Below, piece by piece: positions 56,125 through 64,000 of a stretch of DNA of 64,000 nucleotides. Every line of letters begins with the position of its first letter. Position 1 is the first letter of the stretch. Origin of the DNA: Blastocystis hominis (Eukaryota > Sar > Bigyra > Opalinata > Blastocystidae); contig NW_013171827.1 of the NCBI RefSeq assembly GCF_000151665.1, positions 889,066-953,065 of the forward strand, read 5' to 3'. The position numbers and the translations under genes are program-made. The notes beneath the pieces are model-generated. The model was not told the DNA's origin. It did not search any database and worked only from the letters and a program-made list of their open reading frames with translations.

Positions 56125-57394
56125 CTACAGTTCCATGATGCTTACCTTCAGTCGAGTGAAGTAATGTTCGATCGTGGTGTCTCCAGAACGTAAGATTTGA
56201 ATTTTCATATCTACAGGGCGTACTGATGTGAATATGTTCGTGCCACTCAATGTCGTTGTTGGCACTGGATTATTCAAGCTTGCTTTAATGATTGTAGCTG
56301 TCTCGACACCCATTACGAGAGTTGGCACGCTCGTGAATCCTACAAGTGCCTGTTCATAGTTGTCACAATGAAGTACGGCATCGATGGTGATCATGTACGT
56401 CTTATTGGGTTCCAATTGGATGGGTGCAGAAAGGTCTGAACCTTCCGACGTGAGTGCCTCGCTAACAACCTGGTGTCCACTTGTCCAGGAGGTGTACTCG
56501 AATGTCTTACTCAATTTAGCCGATGTGGGTGATAACGAGACTGTGCCGTTTTCTTTGACTTCCATGACGTACTTGCCAGCAGTGGATGGGATTGTTAGCT
56601 TGGACACGTTGGTCCCATTGTTGTACACGAGACACTTTTCATTGCTAGTACACCCGAGGATGTCTTTGTAGACGATCTCAGGCGTGAGATTAGTAAGAAT
56701 TGGACTCTCATTGCTACTCTCGACCTTGAATGTCGCATAGCCTGCCGTGGTTGGCAATGGTAGACCATAGGCTCCATCGTTCCAGTAGGTGACTGATTCT
56801 CTGCCCATCAGATCCGATTCCTAGAGCTTCATGGAAAAGACTTCTTGATGTGACCTTGTTGAACTGGTAGTTATTGCTCGAATCGGCTGAAAGGAAGAAC
56901 GTTCCCGACTTACTTGGTAAAAATAGATCCTTCGAATCACTCTTGGTCGAATTCCAGTTCGGTATCGCATACCAGTCCGACGTGCTCGTAAGTTCGAGAG
57001 CCTCGAAAATCACGGGCTTCGTCAATGCTTCCAATGAAGGTCCACTATCCGGCTCAGTCGTGAGAATGAAAGAACCACTTTCTGGCAGATTGATCGCTCC
57101 GAACGCCGAGTTATTCTTGAAGAAGGGAATAGCTCCATTGGTTGGAATGGTAATCGATTGTCCATCGCTGTCCTTGAAATACGAGTTATCCAAGGAAGTG
57201 AAATCTTCACCTGCGACCGACCATGTGTACACATCGTCAGTCTTGGTAAGCACGTAGTTGCCATTGGTCGACGGAAATGCGAACGTGTCGAAAGAGTTGT
57301 CCGAGTAGTACTGGATACCCTCGGTCATCTCCTTGCGCTTGAATACTCCGTTCTGGAGATATACAAGTTTCTCAGGTTGTGTTGGTGTTGCCAT
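56125..57394 (-). pseudogene. Fibre/spike-like repeat protein, frameshifted (element 3)
   Basis: Open parts 57394-56714 and 56808-56125 together match the intact 422-aa protein in element 2. One extra base near 56794 (GACTGATTC versus GACGATTC) breaks the frame. This may be a sequencing error, since flanking codons are well conserved. Confidence 0.65.
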
Positions 57395-57486
57395 TTACTA
57401 TGGAGGAGAGAAAACAGTTTTTCCTCGTAGTAATTGGGGAATCTACGATTCCCCGGGCGAGAATTAAAATTCTCGCCCTATAATAA
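57395..57486. promoter_or_regulatory. Divergent fibre/capsid promoter region with double hairpin
   Basis: TAAATG flanks both starts. Between them, at 57436-57478, lies a double hairpin: GGGGAATC, loop TAC, GATTCCCC; then an 11-bp stem GGGCGAGAATT. The corresponding intervals in elements 1 and 2 are 39 and 44 bp without any hairpin, so this is an insertion. Confidence 0.7.
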
Positions 57487-58776
57487 ATGGCTACTACAAT
57501 TCCTCCTGTGCATAACTACGAATCGCAGATTGTGTTCAGCAATCAGTCCAATAACATCAAGTCGACCGATGTGATCAATTGGACGATCGCACCATCTGGT
57601 GATGACGTGTACTTCAATCTGTACAAGTCTCGAATGACGTTCAAGCTCAAGATCACCGGATTGGCAAATAACGCAACAGGTTCACCCAAGGTATTCTATG
57701 TTCCAGTGAAGAAGAACATGTCGGGCATTGTGAACAACACGAAGGTCACGTACACCTATTGGAATGGTGAGAACCTGGCGTCCTTGCCTCTGAGTGCAGA
57801 CAATGAAAACATCGGCCAGATCCGATCACTCTTGAATGCGCTCACGGACAACAAGCACAACAATGTGGTGAATGAAGGATTGAAGGAACTGTCCTACATC
57901 TACTACGATGCATTGGACTACGATACTGACGATAAAACCGCGAGAGCTGCGGCCATCCTGGGTCGACCTTATGGTGGGAAGTTGTTCTACAACATGCTCA
58001 AGTTCGTACAGCCCAACAATTCGACCACGGCGTACACGACGATCAATGTGAACTTTGCAGACATCTTCGAAGGTTGTTCTCAGGAACGATTCATCAATCT
58101 CACGCAGATGGATGCTCAGATCTATCCCACGAACGACGGTGCATACTTCTACATCGATGCTGGCAAAATCAATACCGCTACAAGTCCGGACGCTGTTCCA
58201 TCAGCCACGGCTTTCACCGGTGTGTACTTCGATACATGCACGCTTTGGTATCACAGTTACAAGACGAGTGATGATTCGACCTTCGATCCTGAAGACACTC
58301 AGTTGGTGAAGAACCAGATCATGACCAAGACGTTCCGTATTCCAAGTGGACAGGGATTCATCGATGATCGTGTGTTGGTTAACTTCCCCGTCAAGATGAT
58401 GTTCATGATGTTCACGGACGACGATGGTGATTTCTCGGAACTCCTTGATGTGCGATTCAAACGTATCTCCTTGAACATCGCTGGTGAACAGAAGCGTATC
58501 ATCAATGTGGACAACACGAACACACCCGACGGCATTGATCACACTTTCTTCGAATGGATGGACTATCTTTGCAATAGTCGTTCCGACGAGTACGACACGC
58601 TGTTGACGTACAAGACCTGGTTGAATCAGTTCCGCATCTTCGCCTTCCCGTTGGCCGAGTGGTTCCCGATGCGAGCATCGAATCAGATCCAGTTCGAAAT
58701 CGAGTTGGAAGAGGATGTTGCAGCGACGATCCAGATGCACCTCATCATGATCCGTGCCAACACTGTGGGAGCGTAG
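57487..58776 (+). CDS. Candidate major capsid protein, intact (429 aa)
   Basis: Same length as the element 1 protein with scattered substitutions and no gaps that break the frame. Conservation of length amid sequence drift supports selection on a structural protein. Identification as double-jelly-roll capsid is inferred from context, as for 20693-21982. Confidence 0.62.
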   Translation: MATTIPPVHNYESQIVFSNQSNNIKSTDVINWTIAPSGDDVYFNLYKSRMTFKLKITGLANNATGSPKVFYVPVKKNMSGIVNNTKVTYTYWNGENLASLPLSADNENIGQIRSLLNALTDNKHNNVVNEGLKELSYIYYDALDYDTDDKTARAAAILGRPYGGKLFYNMLKFVQPNNSTTAYTTINVNFADIFEGCSQERFINLTQMDAQIYPTNDGAYFYIDAGKINTATSPDAVPSATAFTGVYFDTCTLWYHSYKTSDDSTFDPEDTQLVKNQIMTKTFRIPSGQGFIDDRVLVNFPVKMMFMMFTDDDGDFSELLDVRFKRISLNIAGEQKRIINVDNTNTPDGIDHTFFEWMDYLCNSRSDEYDTLLTYKTWLNQFRIFAFPLAEWFPMRASNQIQFEIELEEDVAATIQMHLIMIRANTVGA

Positions 58777-58842
58777 GGGAGCCGCAGGTTTGTATGGTAA
58801 CTAATATCACTTAAAGATTTCAATAAATAAATATAAATAGAT

Positions 58843-59376
58843 ATGAGCAACAAGATTCAGGTTTTCGATCTTTCCAATGCTTCCAATGTGTCTCTCACTT
58901 CGAATGGATTCAAGAGAGAGGGCGAATCGGCGAAGTATGTTTGCAAGATCACCGATGCTACCATTGTTTTCGTGGGTGACAACTCAAAGTTCGAAACAGA
59001 CAAGAAGAAACTGTTCAACACTTTCTCCATCACACTGCCCAAGGAGCAATCGGAAGAGCTCAAAAGAATTCTTGATGAGACGAAGAGAGATAGTCGATCG
59101 TACAGTGAATACGAAGGTGAGATCCAGTTCAAAGTGAAATTGAGTCCGAGCACGAAGATCGTGAATAACGACAAGAAACCGATCAAGATCGATCTACGAA
59201 ATGTACCCTGTACTGATCTTCGTGAATACAAGGACGCAACGATCGATATCGTAGTAACTGGTACGAGCAATGAATTCGAGGGCAAAAATGGTGATATGTT
59301 TTCGTACATATCACTCACGGCAACTCAAATCAAGATCAAGAGTATGAATAGTGTCTTCGATTGCGATTTCTTGTAA
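58843..59376 (+). CDS. Conserved 177-aa protein downstream of capsid gene
   Basis: Orthologue of 22021-22566, preceded by the same AAATATAAATAGAT leader. Intact. Minor capsid or DNA-binding role possible, unproven. Confidence 0.6.
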   Translation: MSNKIQVFDLSNASNVSLTSNGFKREGESAKYVCKITDATIVFVGDNSKFETDKKKLFNTFSITLPKEQSEELKRILDETKRDSRSYSEYEGEIQFKVKLSPSTKIVNNDKKPIKIDLRNVPCTDLREYKDATIDIVVTGTSNEFEGKNGDMFSYISLTATQIKIKSMNSVFDCDFL

Positions 59377-59379
59377 GTA

Positions 59380-59520
59380 GGGGCGACAAGGTCGCCCCGG
59401 GAGGAACGCAGTTCCTCCCTAGGTAGCATGGTTTCTATTTTCACTTTGGGCATCGCGGATGTCGTGATAACCAAAGTAAATAGGGGCAACGCAGTTGCCC
59501 CGGGAAGCCTTCGGCTTCCC
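59380..59520. repeat. Two double hairpins between genes
   Basis: The first pair is 59380-59419 (GGGGCGAC, loop AAG; then GGGAGGAAC, loop GCA). The second is 59483-59520 (GGGGCAAC, loop GCA; then GGGAAGCC, loop TTC). They fill the space between the 177-aa gene and the ATPase. Element 1 has a GTGGCTGTC repeat here instead. Confidence 0.85.
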
Positions 59521-59540
59521 ACGAAGTTCCTCCCTAATAA

Positions 59541-60926
59541 ATGGAAGATAGTCCGTACATTCCCAACATAGACACTACACTACTCTCGATCAAGAACCGA
59601 ATAAGACGATTTAACCATCGATGTCCGTACAACAACAAACGATTGACGAGAAGAACAGAAAATACGCTCAATCAAGCCGAAGTAATGCAGGATACCATCA
59701 AACAACGGATGGAGAATGAAACCGATGAAGAAAAGAGCAAGCAATATGCCAAAATACTGAAAGAATTAGCCGACTACATCCAACCAGAGCAAACCATTGA
59801 CGAGCAATTGCAAGACCTTCGACAAAACAAGGAGAGCATGGGCATTATGAAGTTCGATTGGGAACTCGATTGTCAGGACACATTCCTCAATCAATTCACA
59901 CTCATCATTGCTCCTTCCAAGTCGGGCAAGTCGTTCCTCATCAACCAGTTGTGCTACGAGATACCTCACTCATTCGACAAGATCTGCTTCTTCATGGGAA
60001 AGGTGAGCTATGAAAACAAGTGTCCACAAGTGCTCAAACATGTCGCCAACAAAGCAGGCATCAAGACACAATGGATCAACACGGATAGCGAAGTGCGTCC
60101 TGACTTTACGGATAGCGAGGACGTCGCGTACAAACAATTGAATGAGGATGGATCAAGTGTGGCGATCTACAATGACACCACATACCCCTCGATCTACATC
60201 TTCGACGACTTGTACACGAAGCCGAACGATCACTGGGTGGTGAACTTCATGGACACCATGGCTTGCATGAGTCGACATCGGAAGACCAGTTGTTTCATTG
60301 CATTCCAAGGATTCACTCACTTGAGCAACAAGATCCTGGACAACGCCACTCGAATCTTCTTGTACTACGATATCCTTGGACGAGAGGATCTGTGGCGCAA
60401 AATGAAGATACCACCACCGTCCAATTTGAGCGAGGTACTTCGTGATATCCAGATGGGCATGCACACACGATGGTACTACCTGGATGACGATTCGCTGGTC
60501 GAGTACGTCCCATACGAGCTGAGTAGCAAACAACAAGCAATCAACAAGATGCGATCGAAGTTACCGAAGGCATTGAGTGATGAACGAAAACGCAAAGAAG
60601 TGGAAGAGAAACAACGACAAGTGCAGCAACTCGAAGAGGAACTTGGACGCACTTCCGACAATAAGAAGACCAAAGTGAATAAGGGACGCACGTACAATCT
60701 CTTGAGCACATGCAAAGAAGCCGTTGAAATCAAACCACAGGACTACAGCAAAGCCATCAACACCAAGGAATTCCAGTTCGTACAAAAGCCGAGAGATGGC
60801 GTGGCAAACTATGAGGGGCAACTTCGTTGCCCCGGGGGAGGCAAAGCCTTTCCCCACTACACAAGCGACACTTCTACCAAGCAGAAGAAAGGCAAAGGAT
60901 TGCGTTCCAAGTACGACTTGGCATAA
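59541..60926 (+). CDS. A32/FtsK-HerA-type packaging ATPase, intact (461 aa)
   Basis: Starts in AATAAATG. Walker A APSKSGKS lies near residues 132-139 and Walker B (IYIFDDL) near residue 217. A coiled-coil region and a basic tail follow. It is the reference for the broken gene in element 1. The C-terminal region contains an in-frame double-hairpin insertion (60815-60855) that adds about a dozen Gly/Pro-rich residues without disturbing the ATPase core. Confidence 0.88.
   Translation: MEDSPYIPNIDTTLLSIKNRIRRFNHRCPYNNKRLTRRTENTLNQAEVMQDTIKQRMENETDEEKSKQYAKILKELADYIQPEQTIDEQLQDLRQNKESMGIMKFDWELDCQDTFLNQFTLIIAPSKSGKSFLINQLCYEIPHSFDKICFFMGKVSYENKCPQVLKHVANKAGIKTQWINTDSEVRPDFTDSEDVAYKQLNEDGSSVAIYNDTTYPSIYIFDDLYTKPNDHWVVNFMDTMACMSRHRKTSCFIAFQGFTHLSNKILDNATRIFLYYDILGREDLWRKMKIPPPSNLSEVLRDIQMGMHTRWYYLDDDSLVEYVPYELSSKQQAINKMRSKLPKALSDERKRKEVEEKQRQVQQLEEELGRTSDNKKTKVNKGRTYNLLSTCKEAVEIKPQDYSKAINTKEFQFVQKPRDGVANYEGQLRCPGGGKAFPHYTSDTSTKQKKGKGLRSKYDLA
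60815..60855. repeat. Double hairpin inside ATPase coding sequence
   Basis: GGGGCAAC, loop TTC, GTTGCCCC, then an imperfect GGGGAGGC / GCCTTTCCCC hairpin. It is absent from the element 1 gene, and the reading frame is kept. Confidence 0.8.
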
Positions 60927-60933
60927 CCAAAGA

Positions 60934-60976
60934 GGGAGGAAGCTTCGCTTCCTCCCGGGAGACCGATGGTCTCCCC
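60934..60976. repeat. Double hairpin 3' of ATPase gene
   Basis: GGGAGGAAGC, loop TTC; then GGGAGACC, loop GAT. The second hairpin is identical to one at 63589-63607 inside the core-protein gene. It is flanked on both sides by CCAAAG-type sequence. Confidence 0.85.
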
Positions 60977-61009
60977 AAAGTAAAAAAGGACAGCCATGTT
61001 TACTTTGGG

Positions 61010-62119
61010 CTAACCATCCAAGTCACTTCGCCAACCAAGGCCAACACGAGCCTGCTTTGCTTCTTTCTCTATTTCTGGAATAATGTCAAATCTCTCTTTT
61101 TCCCATACATCCATTGGAATCGTATAATGAGTCTTACGTACCTTTTTCCCACCATACTTCTTACACAAGTCTAAAAGGATTTTATCGATCTCGTCTTTGA
61201 ACGTGAAACCATTCGGTATGTCTTTCACTCTATACACACATACACGTCCCTCTCTATCCATTTTGGAACATGTACTCTTCCATTTATCTGATTTAACATG
61301 TTGTGAATAGATGTGCACATTATCATCATTTTCAACGATAATGTACGTTATGAAAAAGTACCATTGTTGACCTACTTTATTTGGCACACGGCGATCCTTC
61401 AATTCCTTGTTCTCATGGGTCAGCTCTTCGTTCTCATGGATCATCTCTTCGTTTGCATGGGTCAGCTCTTCATTCGCACGTCTCAGCTCTTCGTTTGCCT
61501 TTCGAAGGTAGTCATTGTCCTCCTGTCGAAGACGTGTTAGGAATCTAAGCACATCGCAGGCAAATGCAGGATCGGCCCACATGAGGCATGCGTGAAGTAG
61601 CTCTTCGCATACTATGTAACCCTTGTTTGTACCATTGAATTCAGGGGTTGTAACATACTGAATCACGTCGCAAATATCAAACTTGTCGTTTTGGGTGCCC
61701 TTTGACGGTAGGTCGGAATTCCGACCTACTGTAGAATGACCGTTTTTGGCACTATTTTCACCCTCTAGTCCCTCGTTTGACAGGGGGTGGGAATTCCCAC
61801 GAGCTGTAGATTGACCGTTTTTGGCACTATTTTCACCCTCTAGTCCCTCGTTTGACGGTAGGTCGGAATTCCAGCCTACCGTAGATTGGCCCTCTAGACC
61901 CTCGTTTGACAGGTGGCTGGAATTCCAGCCACCTGTTTTTGCCATGTGTTCGATCAGTTCTTGGGTTTGCTTATTCTCAAGGTAATGTTTGAATCGCTTG
62001 TTTGTACCGTGCTTCTCGTTGTACTGTCTCAACAGATCAGAGACAAGGTACATTCGAATACCATTATCAAGGCACATACGAATCTTGTAGTCGTAGAAGT
62101 CAATCTCTTCGAATTTCAT
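61010..62119 (-). CDS. KilA-N-like DNA-binding protein with repeat insert and coiled coil (369 aa)
   Basis: A cargo gene found only in element 3. An N-terminal KilA-N-like half (RMYLVSDLLRQYNE ... RFKHYL) is separated from the second half (GYIVCEELLHACLMWADPAF) by about 80 residues of tandem repeats (PLSNEGLEGENSAKNG units). A heptad coiled coil (ANEELTHANEEMIHENEELT) follows, then a C-terminal domain resembling those attached to KilA-N/MSV199 proteins of large DNA viruses. Likely DNA-binding. The start is preceded by ATAAATACAAATAGAA. Insertion of repeats within the domain is unusual. Confidence 0.7.
   Translation of the reverse strand: MKFEEIDFYDYKIRMCLDNGIRMYLVSDLLRQYNEKHGTNKRFKHYLENKQTQELIEHMAKTGGWNSSHLSNEGLEGQSTVGWNSDLPSNEGLEGENSAKNGQSTARGNSHPLSNEGLEGENSAKNGHSTVGRNSDLPSKGTQNDKFDICDVIQYVTTPEFNGTNKGYIVCEELLHACLMWADPAFACDVLRFLTRLRQEDNDYLRKANEELRRANEELTHANEEMIHENEELTHENKELKDRRVPNKVGQQWYFFITYIIVENDDNVHIYSQHVKSDKWKSTCSKMDREGRVCVYRVKDIPNGFTFKDEIDKILLDLCKKYGGKKVRKTHYTIPMDVWEKERFDIIPEIEKEAKQARVGLGWRSDLDG
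61708..61935. repeat. Tandem repeats carrying GGAATTCC-centred palindromes
   Basis: Four palindromes lie within the KilA-N gene repeats: 61708-61729 (22 bp, perfect), 61787-61800 (14 bp, perfect), 61857-61880 (24 bp, two central-arm mismatches) and 61910-61935 (26 bp, perfect). All share the GGAATTCC core (GGGAATTCCC in the second), but the arms differ and change together on both sides. Confidence 0.85.
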
Positions 62120-62169
62120 TTCTATTTGTATTTATGTATTGAACTCTTTTAAGTACAATAGTTACAGTA

Positions 62170-62207
62170 GGGGACACTACGTGCCCCCGGGGAAGCTTCG
62201 CTTCCCC
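62170..62207. repeat. Double hairpin 3' of protease gene
   Basis: GGGGACAC, TAC, GTGCCCCC with one A-C mismatch, then GGGGAAGC, TTC, GCTTCCCC. It lies directly at the protease stop codon and upstream of the KilA-N gene start. Confidence 0.8.
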
Positions 62208-62597
62208 TTACACCCTCTGGATAGCTGGGTCAACAGCGTCGTGCGTGTACAAGTGAAGGAGTGCCAAGTAGCCACAGTTGTTGGCAAAGATCGACTGGTA
62301 TTTCACTTTGTTCACACGGAACACACGGTTCGTACCTGTCAACGGGAAGTCATTCATCTCGCCAAAGCTGTCCTGGTAGTTCAGTGTTCCGTCGTCTTCA
62401 CGGAAGCAAGAAACAAAGTGACCGAGCTTACCACCGTCTTCAAAGGGTATCCAGATGATGCAATTCGCCGGTTCTTTGTACTCTTTGGCCAGTCTCTTGT
62501 ACTTGTCCAATTCCATCACATCGAAGTCGGGTATCTCGAGTTGCTTGGCCAGTTTTCGAACTTCATCGAAAGTCATTGGTTCAGCATCCACATTCAT
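62208..62597 (-). CDS. Adenain-like cysteine protease, intact (element 3)
   Basis: The same catalytic pattern as in element 1: His in LGHFVSCF, YQDSFG, KYQSIF and NNCGYLALL. I chose the ATG at 62597 because it matches the conserved start; the frame runs back to an ATG at 62684, but those extra residues are encoded by the inserted hairpin cluster. Confidence 0.85.
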   Translation of the reverse strand: MNVDAEPMTFDEVRKLAKQLEIPDFDVMELDKYKRLAKEYKEPANCIIWIPFEDGGKLGHFVSCFREDDGTLNYQDSFGEMNDFPLTGTNRVFRVNKVKYQSIFANNCGYLALLHLYTHDAVDPAIQRV

Positions 62598-62644
62598 GTA
62601 TCCATGCTTGTAGAGTTTACTTAGTACGGAGGAAGCTCTGCTTT

Positions 62645-62761
62645 GGGGCGACAAAGTCGCCCCGGCGGAACTTCGTTCCGCCATGCTTCCTCCCGGGGCA
62701 GCGTCGCTGCCCCTCAGTGTCGCGGAAGCATTGCTTCCGCGCGGGAGCCGCAGGCTCCCGC
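62645..62761. repeat. Cluster of five GC hairpins flanked by CTTAGTAC
   Basis: Stems: 62645-62663 (GGGGCGAC), 62664-62682 (GGCGGAAC), 62695-62713 (GGGGCAGC), 62722-62740 (GCGGAAGC) and 62741-62761 (GCGGGAGCC), all with 3-base loops. An 8-bp CTTAGTAC occurs on both sides (about 62618-62625 and 62761-62768). Element 1 has only a short undivided junction here, so this looks like an insertion with target duplication. Confidence 0.8.
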
Positions 62762-63807
62762 TTAGTACACTCTCCTTCGAATCACTGACTCGTGCATCTT
62801 GTTCTCGTTCTGTGGAAGGGCTGTGAGGATGCGATTCTTTTTTTTCGTCTGGACTTCAATTGCTTGTGTCTCGTTGTCCAGGTCAGAAATATCGTAACCA
62901 GTGCCGGCTTTGCTTTCCTTGCCCTGAATCTGGTTTGCCACATCGCTAACCGTACCCTTCGCCATGTCACCTATCACATTCGCGAGCTGCTTCACGGTGT
63001 CCGATCCTGTCTTCTGGGATACATAGTTGCACACGCCTTGTTGATCGCGTTGTTCGCGGCATTCGTGCCAGCATTGACCAGGATATCGGTGATGGGTTTT
63101 AACTTGTCGGCATTGTTGTCGTACCAACCTTTGATCTTGTTCCAGGCATTCTTGAAGAACGTGCCAACACGACTTGAACCGGCGTACAAGGCTCCACCTC
63201 GGACTTCGATGTTTTTACTTTGTCGCTCGATGGCTTTCATGGTCTTCAACACATCGTCATAATCGCTAGGGTTGATTCCATTGAGGAACACAGCAGAAGC
63301 TCCTCCGAATTTGAGTGCACCTCCCTCCTTACCCTTCACTAGCTCTTTGAGACTCGAGATGATCTGTGGAGCCATCTGAATGAGCGCTGGGATGATCGTG
63401 GCAGCGATGGTACCAAGTGCCCCGCCTTTCTTTAGTCCGGTCAGCTCGTTCATCAATTGCGCTTCATTGAATGCCAGTGCTCCAGCGGATTTAGAGTCTG
63501 TCTGACATGCACCACCTTCCTTGAAAGCAATGGCTCCACCGGTGTCCTTGGTCGCCCCATTGAAAGCAATAGCACCAGCTGTTTTCGTGGGAGACCGATG
63601 GTCTCCCGGGGCGATGTACATCGCCCCCTTCGTCTTACTAGCTCGTTTTGGTGTTCGCTTTCGTGATCGCTTTGATTGCACTGGTGCTTCGAGTTCCTTG
63701 TGTAGATTCAATGTCTTGCGTCGATCCACAATCGTTCCACTATCCTGTTCTCGGAAATCGGGTTCGCCATAGAAAGCAGATATATCAACAGTGAATGGAA
63801 TTGCCAT
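62762..63807 (-). pseudogene. Gly-Gly-Ala-rich core protein, frameshifted (element 3)
   Basis: Open parts 63807-62992 and 63127-62762. It is longer than the element 1 protein because of an in-frame hairpin insertion and an extra GGAIAF unit. A two-base insertion near 63030 breaks the frame where element 1 is open; conversely the element 1 nonsense codon is absent here. GGA motifs and the amphipathic helix are conserved. The start is in CATAAATG. Confidence 0.65.
63589..63627. repeat. Double hairpin inside core-protein coding sequence
   Basis: GGGAGACC, loop GAT, GGTCTCCC (identical to 60957-60975), then GGGGCGATG, TA, CATCGCCCC. It encodes extra residues (MYIAPGDHRSP) missing in element 1, with the frame kept. 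Confidence 0.85.
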
Positions 63808-63815
63808 TTATGTAT

Positions 63816-63855
63816 GGGGAGAATGAAATTCTCCCCGGGGAAGCGTAGCTTCCCC
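63816..63855. repeat. Double hairpin upstream of core-protein gene
   Basis: GGGGAGAAT, GAA, ATTCTCCCC, then GGGGAAGC, GTA, GCTTCCCC. It lies 8 bp before the core-protein start and downstream of the coiled-coil gene. It is absent from element 1. Confidence 0.85.
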
Positions 63856-63925
63856 ATTCGTACAAAGTGAAAAGAATAATGTCTCCCCTTTGTCGAAGAC
63901 AACCCCTACATTCCACGTCTAATGA

Positions 63926-64000
63926 TTATCTCTTTTCCGCAGCGAACATATCCTGGATCGTGTTATATGTTCGCTGAAGATATTCTTCGTAAGTTCCTGT
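63926..64000 (-). CDS. C-terminal end of long coiled-coil protein (partial, element 3)
   Basis: The last 24 codons (EEYLQRTYNTIQDM...) match the C-terminus of the 767-aa protein in element 1 (FEQYLQNTYNTIKDM). The gene continues past the window edge, showing that element 3 keeps the same order. Confidence 0.7.
   Translation of the reverse strand, partial: TGTYEEYLQRTYNTIQDMFAAEKR

Larger units (their letters stand above)
47988..64000. mobile_element. Element 3: nested, more intact Polinton-like element (right end outside window)
   Basis: It begins AGTAGTAGGGGAATG and has the same gene order as elements 1 and 2 but clearly diverged sequence. The integrase, capsid, ATPase and protease genes are intact, and the polymerase ORF covers all catalytic motifs. 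It carries a KilA-N cargo gene and many GC hairpins not found in the other copies. A few one- or two-base shifts (polymerase N-terminus, fibre, core protein, 170-aa gene) may be real lesions or sequencing errors. Confidence 0.8.

Overview
The window looks like a nuclear contig from a protist with very small introns that has been invaded by large, Polinton/Maverick-type virus-like DNA elements. The first 6.3 kb is compact host sequence: a TBC-domain RabGAP, a PIG-L GPI-anchor deacetylase, a J-domain membrane protein and an aldo/keto reductase, with 10 to 60 bp between genes. All are interrupted by GT-AG introns of only 27-32 nt. A TGTTTGTT motif lies at or just before two encoded stop codons. 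Both traits are known from the stramenopile Blastocystis, which is my best guess for the host (inference, moderate confidence).

From 6.3 to 11.8 kb the DNA becomes AT-rich. It carries a multi-intron gene (7504-10643) encoding MORN-like repeats, two transmembrane segments and BspA-like leucine-rich repeats. A longer paralogue lies at 32576-36913. The gene, its upstream flank and its downstream spacer are nearly identical in the two places, so about 25 kb (7324-32398) is tandemly duplicated.

Three related virus-like elements fill the rest. Element 1 (11848-32398, about 20.5 kb) is complete, with inverted termini starting AGTAGTA. Element 2 (38117-47987) is its close copy and stops abruptly inside its major-capsid gene. 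Element 3 (47988 to beyond the window end) begins exactly there with its own AGTAGTAGG terminus, so it looks nested inside element 2. All share one gene order: a B-family DNA polymerase with protein-primed-type motifs, a small acidic protein, two unknown proteins, a retroviral-type (DDE) integrase, a 63-aa Cys-rich protein, a fibre-like protein divergent from the candidate major capsid protein, a 180-aa protein, an A32/FtsK-type packaging ATPase, an adenain-like protease, a Gly-Gly-Ala-rich core protein, a long coiled-coil protein, and (seen in element 1 only) an array of paralogous virion-type modules.

Elements 1 and 2 share several disabling lesions (polymerase nonsense codon and frameshift, integrase frameshift). 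Element 3 is more intact and carries a KilA-N cargo gene. Most element genes start inside a TAAATG motif. Element 3 in particular is peppered with GC-rich double hairpins of changing sequence, at gene ends and inside reading frames. Together these suggest either giant-virus-style transcription signals or a miniature mobile hairpin family, and they are the most unusual feature of the window. No tRNA, rRNA or CRISPR array was seen.
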